From: Parerythrobacter_A sp963761775 | Lineage (GTDB): Bacteria > Pseudomonadota > Alphaproteobacteria > Sphingomonadales > Sphingomonadaceae | Length of the DNA: 64,000 nt | Reading direction: 5' to 3' | Assembly: GCA_963761775.1 (NCBI GenBank) | Contig: CAVXIF010000005.1 | Span: 1-64,000, forward strand | Part shown: positions 43,060 through 52,019 of the stretch, in pieces | Numbering within the stretch: position 1 is the stretch's first letter | How the letters are laid out: the number at the start of each line of letters is the position of its first letter | Notes under the pieces: model-generated | The model's input: the letters and a program-made list of their open reading frames with translations, nothing else | Databases searched by the model: none | Told to the model about the DNA's origin: nothing | Position numbers and translations under genes: made by a program

Positions 43060-43539
43060 ATGAAGGCGCTTACCAAACTGACCCAGTCGGCCAAGCCGGC
43101 GGAGGTCGACAAGAAATGGCATCTGATCGACGGCGAAGGGCTCGTCGTCGGCCGCGTTGCCTCGATCATCGCCAACATCCTGCGCGGCAAGCACAAGCCG
43201 AGCTACACCCCGCATGTCGATTGCGGCGACCATGTGATCGTCATCAATGCCGACAAGGTGCGCTTCACCGGCAAGAAGGCGACCGACAAGCGCTATTACA
43301 AGCACACCGGCTATCCCGGCGGCATCAAGGAAACATCGCCCGAGAAGATTCTCGAAGGCCGTTTTCCCGAACGCGTGCTGGAAAAGGCTGTCGAACGGAT
43401 GATCCCGCGCGGTCCGCTTGGGCGTGCACAGATGAAGGCGCTGCATCTCTATGCCGGCACCGAACATCCCCATGACGGTGCGCAGCCCGAAACGCTCGAC
43501 ATCGCCTCCATGAATCGCAAGAACAAGGCATCCAACTGA
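43060..43539 (+). CDS. rplM: 50S ribosomal protein L13
   Basis: A 159-residue protein, typical L13 (KKWHLIDGEGLVVGRVAS; PYTPHVDCGD region; RMIPRGPLGRAQMKALHLY). Start ATG 43060. It is paired with rpsI by TGATG overlap, the universal L13-S9 pair. Confidence 0.97.
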   Translation: MKALTKLTQSAKPAEVDKKWHLIDGEGLVVGRVASIIANILRGKHKPSYTPHVDCGDHVIVINADKVRFTGKKATDKRYYKHTGYPGGIKETSPEKILEGRFPERVLEKAVERMIPRGPLGRAQMKALHLYAGTEHPHDGAQPETLDIASMNRKNKASN

Positions 43540-44294
43540 TGGCCGACGACAAGACACCGGACACCGCCGAGAACGCGGAAACCAAGGCTGCACCCGAAGC
43601 TGCTGCCGCCAAGAAGCCTGCTGCGAAAAAGGCACCTGCCAAGAAAGCACCGGCCAAGGACGCGCCTGCCAAGGAAGACGCGAAGAGCGACGTGAAGGCC
43701 GAAGAAATCAAGGCAACCGAAACCAAGCCCGCCGAAACCAAAGCGGTCGAAATCAAAGCGGAAGCCAGGGAAGAGGCACCTAAGGAAGAGGCCAAAACGG
43801 TTTCCGACCTGTCGGACCTCAAGGACATCGCCGGCGATGCGCCCAATGCGGACGCCGCCGCGATTGCCGAAAGCACCATGCCGCTGCGCGAGCAGGAGCT
43901 GGACAAGCATGGCCGTGCCTATGCCACGGGCCGCCGCAAGGATGCGGTCGCCCGCGTCTGGATCAAGCCGGGCAAGGGCAAGATCACGGTCAATGGCCGC
44001 GATCAGGAGACCTATTTCGCACGCCCGACGCTACGCCTGATCCTGAACCAGCCTTTCGTCATCACCGACCGCGAAGGCGGTTACGACGTCGTCGCTACGG
44101 TGCGCGGCGGTGGTCTGTCGGGCCAGGCCGGTGCAGTAAAGCACGGCATCAGCCAGGCGCTGACCCGCTACGAACCCGAATTGCGCGCCACCGTGAAGGC
44201 CGCCGGGTTCCTGACCCGTGACAGTCGCGTGGTGGAACGCAAGAAGTATGGCCGCGCGAAAGCCCGCAAGAGCTTCCAGTTCTCGAAGCGGTAA
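43539..44294 (+). CDS. rpsI: 30S ribosomal protein S9 with long charged N-terminal extension
   Basis: A 251-residue protein. Residues about 122-251 are ordinary S9 (GRAYATGRRKDAVARVWIKP to the C-terminal KYGRAKARKSFQFSKR, which reaches the P site). Residues 1-120 are an extra Ala/Lys/Glu/Pro-rich tract with repeats such as KKAPAKKAPAK and TKPAETK. Such extensions are known in some alphaproteobacterial ribosomal proteins; the function is unknown. The ATG overlaps the rplM stop. Confidence 0.95.
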   Translation: MADDKTPDTAENAETKAAPEAAAAKKPAAKKAPAKKAPAKDAPAKEDAKSDVKAEEIKATETKPAETKAVEIKAEAREEAPKEEAKTVSDLSDLKDIAGDAPNADAAAIAESTMPLREQELDKHGRAYATGRRKDAVARVWIKPGKGKITVNGRDQETYFARPTLRLILNQPFVITDREGGYDVVATVRGGGLSGQAGAVKHGISQALTRYEPELRATVKAAGFLTRDSRVVERKKYGRAKARKSFQFSKR

Positions 44295-44314
44295 TCCGGC
44301 TTACGGATTTGAAC

Positions 44315-44355
44315 ACGAAAAGGGGCGGTGCCGGAGAAGGTGCCGCCCTTTTCGT
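44315..44355. terminator. Bidirectional terminator between rpsI and the convergent phosphoesterase gene
   Basis: ACGAAAAGGGGCGGTGCC pairs with GGTGCCGCCCTTTTCGT around a 6-nt loop with one bulged G. It ends 1 bp before the stop of the leftward gene. Confidence 0.8.
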
Positions 44356-44356
44356 A

Positions 44357-45106
44357 TCAGCCGTCCAGCGTCCGCACCGTGGCGGACAGTGTCGCGCCAT
44401 CCCATTCCAGCACATTGTAGCTGGGCGGTGTCGCGCGGGTGCGTTCCGACAGCGTGCCTGCCCCGATCATGCGGACCGGCCCGTGCGGCGTCGCTTCCAT
44501 GATATCGAACGCATCGTGCACATGGCCCGTCAGCACTGCCGCAACGGGCCGCTGCGCCAGCTCGGCCAGCGCGCGCGTGCCGCCGCGCGTGTAGGCCGTC
44601 CCCTGCGTGCCGGTTTCGCGCAAGGGATGGTGCGCGGTGACCAGCACCTGCGTCCCGGCGGGCAGGGCATCGATCTCGGCCAGACATGCCTGCAACGCGC
44701 GCCGCGTTATCCATCCTTTCGACCAGTTGGCGCGCCATTGCGCACGGGCCGCGGTTTTCAATGAAACGATCGCCAGACCCGGCACTTGCGGCATCCGCGC
44801 CGCAGCGTCCTCGACTGCGCGAAAGCGGCGATAGGGTGCAAAGGCACGTTCGACCGGATTGAAATAGGGCATGTCGTGATTGCCAACCACGATGGTAGCG
44901 GGGGCTTTCAGCCCCGCGATCCAACGTTGCGCAGCAGCGAATTCGCGATGGCGGGCGCGCATGGTCAGGTCGCCCGTAATCAGCACCCCGTCGGGCCGTT
45001 CGGCCGCCACCGCGTCTTCCACCCACGCCAAGGCCGCGCGGTCTTCCAGTCCGAAATGGATATCGCTCAAGTGAAACAGCCGTGCCCCGGCGCCAGCATC
45101 CGCCAT
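44357..45106 (-). CDS. Metallophosphoesterase family protein
   Basis: A 249-residue calcineurin-like phosphoesterase. Metal-ligand motifs in order: LSDIHFG, GDLTMR, GNHDMPY, VTAHHPL and TGHVHDAF. It is of CpdA/Icc-like or general phosphodiesterase type; the substrate is not shown. It follows the 88-residue membrane gene by 3 bp. Confidence 0.9.
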   Translation of the reverse strand: MADAGAGARLFHLSDIHFGLEDRAALAWVEDAVAAERPDGVLITGDLTMRARHREFAAAQRWIAGLKAPATIVVGNHDMPYFNPVERAFAPYRRFRAVEDAAARMPQVPGLAIVSLKTAARAQWRANWSKGWITRRALQACLAEIDALPAGTQVLVTAHHPLRETGTQGTAYTRGGTRALAELAQRPVAAVLTGHVHDAFDIMEATPHGPVRMIGAGTLSERTRATPPSYNVLEWDGATLSATVRTLDG

Positions 45107-45109
45107 AGC

Positions 45110-45376
45110 CTACAACCGCCGCGTCAGAATGAGCCAGGCGGATAGCCCGTTGCCCGCCGAATACAGCGCATAGGCCCACGCCGCCGCCATCCAGCCCGCC
45201 GATGCCAGGCCCATCGCGGCGATCAGCGCAATCAGTTCCGCGCCGAAAGCGACTTTGCGTGCCATGCCGCCCCGCACCAGCGCATCGCGCCCGACCAGCG
45301 GGTGGCGGCTTTCCAGCACGGCGCGGTGCAGCGCGAAATTGACGATACCCAGGATGAAAATGACTGCGACTGCCAT
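45110..45376 (-). CDS. Small membrane protein of unknown function
   Basis: An 88-residue protein with about three hydrophobic segments (AVAVIFILGIVNFALH; AFGAELIALIAAMGLASAGW; AAWAYALYSAGNGLSAWLI). It is 3 bp upstream of the phosphoesterase on the same strand, so they are co-transcribed. No domain recognised. Confidence 0.65.
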   Translation of the reverse strand: MAVAVIFILGIVNFALHRAVLESRHPLVGRDALVRGGMARKVAFGAELIALIAAMGLASAGWMAAAWAYALYSAGNGLSAWLILTRRL

Positions 45377-45458
45377 GCGCGGCGTGTGGCATATCCGGCG
45401 CGGGTTCGCCAGCCTGCGCGACGCCAGCTAGTTCCGCCCCGCCCCTAACGCCCCGCCC

Positions 45459-46196
45459 CTAACGCCCCGCCATCGCCTTGACACGTTTCAGGTATGTCCG
45501 CCCGATCCGCAGGTTCTGGCCGTCGGCCAAATCGACCGACCACGCGCCCAACCCATCATGCCGCAAGCCCGCAATCGCATCGCGTTGCAGGATGGTGGAA
45601 CGGTGGATGCGGATAAAGGCTTCGGGATCGAGCCGCTTTTCCAGTCCGGTGATCGTTTGCAGCAGCAGGTAGGACCGCTCCGCCGTGTGCAGTCGCACAT
45701 AATCGCGCTCGGCATCGATGCGGATGATTGCGCCTGCATCAAGCCGCACCAGTTCCGAGCGGTGCGGCACCCATAGCTCGGTGAGGAAGGGAGCGGGCGC
45801 GCCGGCGGCGTCCGTTCCGCGCCGCGCCGTGACGCGCGCAACGGCCCGCTCCAGCCGCTCCGCCGCGACCGGTTTCAGCACATAGTCCACCGCCTCCAGA
45901 TCGAATGCTTCGACGGCAAAGTCGTTATGCGCGGTGACGAATACGATGGCGGGAACCGGATCGTGTTTCGCCAGAGCCCGCGCAACGGACAGGCCGTCAC
46001 GCCCCGGCATGGTGATATCGAGCAGGACGAGGTCGGGCCGCAGGTCGCGGCTGCGTGCGATGGCCGCCTCGCCATCTGCCGCGCTGCCGATCACCATGAT
46101 GCCGACAATGCTGTCGCACACCAGCCGCAACCGCTCCACCGCCAGCGGTTCGTCATCGACGATGAGGGTGCGCAGCGGTGCGGCGGTATCAGTCAT
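45459..46196 (-). CDS. LytTR-family response regulator (pair 2)
   Basis: A 245-residue regulator. The receiver has VDDEP, phospho-acceptor Asp in LVLLDITMPGRDGL and switch Lys in DYVLKP. The LytTR domain contains IRIDAERDYVRLHTAERSYL and IHRSTILQRDAIAGL. It overlaps the kinase stop by 8 bp. Confidence 0.92.
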   Translation of the reverse strand: MTDTAAPLRTLIVDDEPLAVERLRLVCDSIVGIMVIGSAADGEAAIARSRDLRPDLVLLDITMPGRDGLSVARALAKHDPVPAIVFVTAHNDFAVEAFDLEAVDYVLKPVAAERLERAVARVTARRGTDAAGAPAPFLTELWVPHRSELVRLDAGAIIRIDAERDYVRLHTAERSYLLLQTITGLEKRLDPEAFIRIHRSTILQRDAIAGLRHDGLGAWSVDLADGQNLRIGRTYLKRVKAMAGR

Positions 46197-47451
46197 GCGT
46201 TGCAAACGGGAGCATGAGCGTGGTGCAATAGGCGGCGTTGCCATCGCGCTCGACCGGCCCCGTTTCAAGGCTGGCAGCCTCGCCGTAGAGCGCGCGCAGC
46301 CGGTCCACCACATTGGCGAGGCCGATACCCAATCCCGTTTCGGACCCCGACGGCGCAGTGTCGCTTGCGGCGGTGCCGTCGTCGCAGACTTCGAGCATGA
46401 GCATATCGCCACGGCGCGCGGCGGACACCGTGACAGTGACGGGCCGCGTGCTGGCGGCTACGCCGTATTTCACCGCGTTTTCGACCAATGGCTGCAGGAT
46501 CATGCCCGGCACACGCGCGGTCAGGACGGCCTCTTCGGTGTCGAAAGCGACCACCAGCCGGTCCGGAAAACGCACCGCTTCGATATCGAGATAATGGCGT
46601 TGCAGCGCCAGCTCGTCCGCCAGCGTCACCGATGCCGCCGGGGCGTCGGCAAGGCTGTGGCGATAGAAGCGCGACAATGTCTGGATCATTTCCTCCGCCC
46701 GCTCGCGCCGCCCGGTCAGCACCAGCGCGCTCAGGGAATTGAGCGCATTGAACAGGAAATGCGGGTTCACCTGATAGCGCAGCGAGCGCAGCTCGGCAGC
46801 CTTGGCAGCGCTGCGGAACCGCTCGCCACGCTGCTGCGCCACCCGCGTCTGGCCGATGGCAAGCATGGTAAAGTAAATCGAGGCCCAGGCGACGAACAGG
46901 AAATACCGGCCCAGCGCCACGTCTACCAGCTGCAGCCAGCGGAACCGGCCGGGGTCCAGCCGCCCGCTCGCGCGCGTTTCCACCTGTGCGCCCTGCCCCG
47001 GCTGCGGCGCGACGCGGTCGAGCATGTCGCCTGCATCCTCGCGGCTCCACGGGCTGAGATTGCGCTTCTGCAATTCGTGCCCGATGCGGTGCTGCACCGG
47101 CGCGAACACCATCTGGTTGACTTGCGCCACGGTCGCCGCAGCAGGCAGGGCGAGCACCAGCGAGGCGGCGATCTTCACGCCGATGGAACGGTCCTCGACA
47201 AACCGCAGCGCCAGCCACATCAGCAGGGTGATGCCGACCCCGGCAAGGCAGACCAGCGCACGCCGCCACAGCATCGCGGCGTGCAGATCGATCCCGAACG
47301 CCTGCTGCACTTCGTACCCCAGGATGACCCCGCGCAACGACGTCAGCACGAAATAGGCCAGCCACAGGGCCACGATGGACCAGACCACCATGCGCAGCTG
47401 ACCCGGCATGCGGGAAGGTGTGGAACCGGGATCGGGTACGGGCAGTGCCAT
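46189..47451 (-). CDS. LytS/YehU-type sensor histidine kinase (pair 2)
   Basis: A 420-residue kinase with four to five membrane segments in the first 240 residues and a periplasmic or loop region with an unusual stretch (HELQKRNLSPWSREDAGDML). Then follow RYQVNPHFLFNALNS (phospho-His), ILQPLVENAVKYG and GIGLANVVDRL. It is organised like pair 1 but in the opposite direction and with a different sensor part. Stimulus unknown. Confidence 0.9.
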   Translation of the reverse strand: MALPVPDPGSTPSRMPGQLRMVVWSIVALWLAYFVLTSLRGVILGYEVQQAFGIDLHAAMLWRRALVCLAGVGITLLMWLALRFVEDRSIGVKIAASLVLALPAAATVAQVNQMVFAPVQHRIGHELQKRNLSPWSREDAGDMLDRVAPQPGQGAQVETRASGRLDPGRFRWLQLVDVALGRYFLFVAWASIYFTMLAIGQTRVAQQRGERFRSAAKAAELRSLRYQVNPHFLFNALNSLSALVLTGRRERAEEMIQTLSRFYRHSLADAPAASVTLADELALQRHYLDIEAVRFPDRLVVAFDTEEAVLTARVPGMILQPLVENAVKYGVAASTRPVTVTVSAARRGDMLMLEVCDDGTAASDTAPSGSETGLGIGLANVVDRLRALYGEAASLETGPVERDGNAAYCTTLMLPFATHD

Positions 47452-47531
47452 ACGCCTCGTCTACGAGCGAAACCGGGCAGCGACCAGCGCGACGGTCGAG
47501 CGGGCGCGGGGCTTCGTCGAATGAAGCGCGC

Positions 47532-49059
47532 CTATCCTGTCGGCAGCAGATTCTCGTTCGCGATCTTCTTGCGCCAATGCGCCGGGGCCAGCGTATGGAC
47601 ATTGTTGCCCGCGGCATCGACCGCGACCGTCACCGGCATGTTCTCGACCGTGAACTCGTAAATCGCTTCCATGCCAAGGTCTTCGAACGCGACCACTTCG
47701 GCATTCTTGATCGCGCGGCTGACGAGGTAAGCCGCGCCGCCCGTTGCCATCAGATAGGCCACCTTGAACCGGCTGATAACCTCCACCGCATCCGCCCCGC
47801 GCTCCGCCTTGCCGATCATGGCGAGCAGGCCGAGGTCCAGCATGGTTTCGGTGAAGCGGTCCATACGTGTTGCGGTGGTCGGGCCGGCAGGGCCAACGAC
47901 TTCGCCGATAACGGGATCGACCGGGCCGACGTAATAGATTGCGCGACCCCTGAAATCGATGGGCAGCTCTTCGCCGCGCTCCAGCATGTCGGCGATGCGC
48001 TTGTGCGCGGCATCGCGCCCGGTCAGCATCTTGCCCGATAGCAGGATGCGGTCGCCATGTTCCCAGCTCGCCACTTCTTCGGGCGTCAGAGTGTCGAGAT
48101 CGACCCGGCGCGCGGCGTCGTCGGGCTGCCAGTTCACATCGGGCCACTGGTCGAGGTCGGGCTTTTCCAGATAGCTCGGCCCGCTGCCGTCGAGCGTCAA
48201 ATGCGCGTGGCGAGTGGCAGCGCAGTTCGGGATCATTCCCACCGGCTTGCCGGCGGCATGACAAGGCGCATCGTAGATTTTCACGTCCAGTACGGTCGAC
48301 AACCCGCCCAGCCCCTGCGCGCCGATCCCCTGCGCATTCACCGCATCGAAGATGTCGATCCGCAGCTGTTCGAGATCGGTCTGCGCGCCGCGCTGTTTCA
48401 GCTGCGCCATATCGATCGGCTCCATCAGCGAAAGCTTTGCCAGCTTCATGCAATGCTCTGCCGTGCCGCCGATGCCGATGCCCAGCATTCCCGGCGGACA
48501 CCAACCCGCGCCCATCGACGGCAACTGTTCGACCACCCAGCTTACGATGTTGTCGCTCGGGTTCATCATCTTGAACCTGGACTTGTTTTCGCTGCCGCCG
48601 CCCTTGGCCGCCACGTCGATGTCCACCGTCTTGCCCGGCACCATCTCGACGCGACAGCACGCAGGGCGTGTTGTCGCGCGTATTGCGGCGGGTGAAAGCG
48701 GGGTCGGCAAGGATGGAAGCGCGCAGCGTGTTATCTGTATCGGTGTAGGCGCGCCGCACCCCGTCATCCACCACGTCCTGCAGGCTGCGATCCGATTCAA
48801 GCCGGCAATCCTGCCCCCAGCGCACGAACACGTTGACGATTCCGGTATCCTGGCAAATCGGGCGATGCCCTTCGGCGCACATGCGGCTGTTGGTCAGGAT
48901 CTGCGCGATGGCGTCTTTTGCCGCCGGCCCTTGCTCCACCTTGTAGGCTTCGCCCAGCGCGCGGATGTAGTCCATCGGGTGGTAGTAGGAGATGAATTGC
49001 AGCGCATCGGCCACGCTGTCGATCAGGTCGGCTTCGCTGATATTCGTCATGTCGCTCAT
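47532..49059 (-). pseudogene. Fumarate hydratase, class I (one-base frameshift as sequenced)
   Basis: The [4Fe-4S] fumarase of the TCA cycle, in two frames. The N-terminal part starts MSDMTNISEADLIDSVADAL at 49059 and carries RPICQDTGIVNVFVRWG. The rest, from VEMVPGKTVDIDVAAKGGG, is in another frame through WVVEQLPSMGAGWCPPGMLG and GPAGPTTATRMDRFTETM to the end at 47532. An extra base near 48651-48656 breaks the frame; removing it gives 508 residues with NTPCVLRVEMVPGK in register. This is probably a sequencing error in a working gene. Confidence 0.88.
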
Positions 49060-49196
49060 CGAACTGCTGCTCCTGCCGGTCGAACCGACCGGGAATTGGT
49101 GTGGCCGCCATAGCTAGGACACAGGCTCCGGCTTTGCAAAGCGCTTGGATGCGCCAAATCGGGTGCATAGGCCGGCGCAAGTGCCTAGAAGGACGA

Positions 49197-49224
49197 TTGA
49201 CCAACTGTATTGTCAGTGTAATAC
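49197..49224 (+). promoter_or_regulatory. Candidate promoter for pcm-tolC-popZ
   Basis: TTGACC (49197-49202) and TAATAC (49219-49224) with 16-bp spacing lie 35 bp before the pcm start. The stretch is A+T-rich compared with its surroundings. Confidence 0.4.
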
Positions 49225-49258
49225 ACACGCCCAATCTGCGGACGAGCGATACCTCCGG

Positions 49259-49875
49259 ATGAACGACGTTATGGAAACTCCCAATCCCGCTTCCCCCTTT
49301 GCCATCGCGCGCAAGGCGATGGTGGACAGCCAGCTGCGCACCAGCGGCGTCAACGAACCCTTCGTGCTGGCGCGCATGGGCGTCGTCCCGCGCGAGGATT
49401 TCGTGCCGCAGGACGCGCGCGGCAGCGCCTATATCGACCGCTCCGTGCCGCTCGCGAACGGGCGTCGCATGGCAGCGCCGGTGTTCTACGGCATGCTGCT
49501 GGCCGAGGCACAGCCGCAACTGGAGGACGATGTGCTCATCATCGACGCGGGCAGCGGCTACCTTGCCGCTCTGGTCGAGCCGCTGGTGACGCGTGTCGAG
49601 AGCATCACCCCCGAACAGGCGCTGAAAACGGCGCGCGGCGCGCAGCCCGTCTCGCTAATCCTCGTCGATGGCGCGATCGAGCATGTGCCACCCGCGCTCG
49701 CCAGGCGGCTACACCCGATGGCCGCATCGTCACCGGGCTGGTCGAAGGCCGCATCACCCGCATCGCCACCGGACGGCAAGCGAGCGACGGCAAGAGCGTG
49801 GCGCTGTTGCCGTTGGGCGAAACCGCCATCCCGCGCCTTGCCGAATTCGACCGCGCGAAAGCCTGGAGCTTCTGA
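49259..49875 (+). pseudogene. pcm: Protein-L-isoaspartate O-methyltransferase (one frame break as sequenced)
   Basis: A SAM-dependent repair methyltransferase for damaged Asp/Asn. N-terminal part: MVDSQLRTSGVNEPFVLARM and DVLIIDAGSGYLAALVE. A base appears missing near 49705-49708; after it the other frame continues TPDGRIVTGLVEGRITRIAT to FDRAKAWSF and the TGA at 49875. The repaired protein would be 205 residues. ATG 49259 and ATG 49271 are both possible starts. It is followed 2 bp later by tolC. Confidence 0.82.
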
Positions 49876-49877
49876 AC

Positions 49878-51378
49878 ATGGCGCGGCGTCGGCTCCTCGG
49901 TGCCGCCTTGGCGAGCTGCGCGATAGCGCTGCCAACCGCCGCACAGGCCGATACGCTGCGCGAGGCGCTGGCCGCCGCCTACCGCAGCAACCCGACGCTG
50001 GAAGCTGCCCGCGCACAGCAGCGCGCCACCGACGAAGGCGTGCAGATCGAACGCGCCGCAGGATTGCCCGGCGTGGCGGCGGATGCGACCTATATCGAAT
50101 TCCTGCGGACCTCCTCCAACAGTTTCACCGCGCCATCGCGTAATCTGGGCGTCGGCGTCGATCTCAACGTGCCGCTCTATACCGGCGGTGCGGTGAAGAA
50201 CGCGGTGCGCGCCGCCGAAACACGGGTCGATGCGGGGCGCGCGGAGTTGCGCGGCAGCGAATCGCAGCTCTTCAGCCGGGTCGTCGGCGCCTATATGGAT
50301 GTGATCCGCAACCAGGCCCTGGTGGGGCTGTCCATCAACCAGGTCGCGGTCCTGCGCATCAACCTCGAAGCGACCAGCGACCGGTTCGAAATCGGCGACC
50401 TGACCCGCACCGACATCGCCCAGTCGCAATCGCGCCTGGCGCTTGCGACCAGCGACTTGCGCAGTGCCGAGGCGAACCTGATCGCCGCGCGGGAAACCTA
50501 TATCGAGCTGGTCGGTCAGGCTCCCGACGATCTGCAACCGCCGCCACCGCTGCCGGGCCTGCCGCAAAGCGCCGACATGGCCGTCGATATCGCGCTGGAA
50601 GCCAATCCCGGACCTGATTGCCGCGCGCGAACGGGCTGTGGCCGCCGGCTTCGATATCGACGTGGCGGGTGCCGGTCGCCTGCCCACCGTGTCCGCGTTC
50701 ATCGGCGGCGACTACAGCAACTTCTTCGGCACGTTGGGCGGTCCGACCTCGCAGGGCTTTGCACAGGCGGAAACGACGGCGAATGCGGGTCTGCGGTTCA
50801 GCATACCGATCTTTCAGGGTGGACGGCCAGCCGCGCTGGAACGCCGCGCGCAGGCGGGCGCAGCGGCTGCGCTGGAGCAAGCCATCGCGACCGAGCGCAA
50901 CGTCATTGCGCAGACGCGCGCCGCTTTCTCCAGCTACACTGCCGCCAATGCGATTATCGAAAGCGCGCAGACCGCCGTCAGCGCAGCCGAGCTGAGCCTC
51001 GAAGGCGTGCGCGCGGAGAACTCCATCGGCAATCGCGATGTGCTCGATGTGCTGAATGCCGAACAGGAATTGCTGGTGGCGCGCTCCCAACTCGTGACGG
51101 CACGGCGCAACGCCTATGTCGCGGGCTTCTCGCTTCTCGCCGCGATGGGCCGCGCCGAAGCGCGCGATCTCGGGCTGACGGATGCCGACACGGGACGGGG
51201 TCTGCTGTACGATCCGGTGGTCAATTACGACCGGGTACGCGGACGCATCTGGGACTGGTCGCGCGAGCCCGATCCGGTCGCGCAATCCACCCGCACGGTT
51301 GACATCCCCGCAGCCACAGCGGAAATCCCCGCCGAAGATGTGCCGGATGACAGCGCGCTGCGCCGGTTCGACCGCTGA
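49878..51378 (+). pseudogene. tolC: TolC family outer-membrane efflux protein (one-base frameshift as sequenced)
   Basis: An outer-membrane channel protein of type I secretion and RND efflux. Signal LASCAIALPTAAQA, then DTLREALAAAYRSNPTLEAA and IGDLTRTDIAQSQSRLALA in the first frame. An extra G at about 50610-50611 (AATCCCGGAC) shifts the frame. The second part from AAGFDIDVAGAGRLPTVSAF to NRDVLDVLNAEQELLVARS is normal. Repaired length is 499 residues. It sits between pcm and popZ. Confidence 0.88.
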
Positions 51379-51412
51379 CCGAACGCGCGCAATAGCAGGG
51401 GACTTACCGAGT

Positions 51413-51970
51413 ATGGGCAGGCACGACAGCGACAATGCAGGGGGCGAATTGTCGGTCGAGGAAATCCTCGCTTCCATCAAGAAAGTGATCGCGCGCGACA
51501 ATCGCAGCGAAGCGATGGACACGCGCCGCCGCCGCGCCCGTGCGGGAATCCCCGAAGAGCAGGCCGAACCGGCCGATGCGGAGGAAGCCGCCGAAGTGCT
51601 CGACTTGTCTGACGCGGAACTGGCCGACGCGGAACTGGCCGATTCGAGTCTCGCGGACGATGATACTGCGTTCGAAGACGACCGCGGTTTTGGCAATGAT
51701 CGCGATTGTGACGCGGATCGCGAGCAAGGCGAATCGCTGGTCGATGCCGGGGCGCGCCGGTCGATGCAGGACAGCTTCGCCGCGCTGGCAATGCTGTCGC
51801 AGCCCGGTGCCGCGCCGCAGATCGTGCGGTCCGGCGAAACCTCGCTGGAAGAAATGACGCGCGCCCTGCTGAAGCCGATGCTGGCACAATGGCTCGATGC
51901 CAACCTGCCCGACATGGTCGAGACGCTGGTGCGCGCGGAGATCGAACGGATTGCGGGCAAGCGCGGCTGA
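51413..51970 (+). CDS. popZ: PopZ-family polar organizing protein (DUF2497)
   Basis: A 185-residue protein with the PopZ layout. The N-terminal helix is ELSVEEILASIKKVIARD (about 11-28); a long acidic linker follows (about 45-105, with repeats such as DAELADAELADS); the C-terminal helices are EMTRALLKPMLAQWLDANLP and ETLVRAEIERIAGKRG. Caulobacter PopZ self-assembles at poles and anchors the origin through ParB. Here it lies about 11 kb from the candidate oriC. Order pcm-tolC-popZ is familiar from other alphaproteobacteria. Confidence 0.88.
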   Translation: MGRHDSDNAGGELSVEEILASIKKVIARDNRSEAMDTRRRRARAGIPEEQAEPADAEEAAEVLDLSDAELADAELADSSLADDDTAFEDDRGFGNDRDCDADREQGESLVDAGARRSMQDSFAALAMLSQPGAAPQIVRSGETSLEEMTRALLKPMLAQWLDANLPDMVETLVRAEIERIAGKRG

Positions 51971-52019
51971 CGCGGACGATGGCTTGATTCTGCGGCGGCG
52001 TGGGTTCAACCACAGCCGC

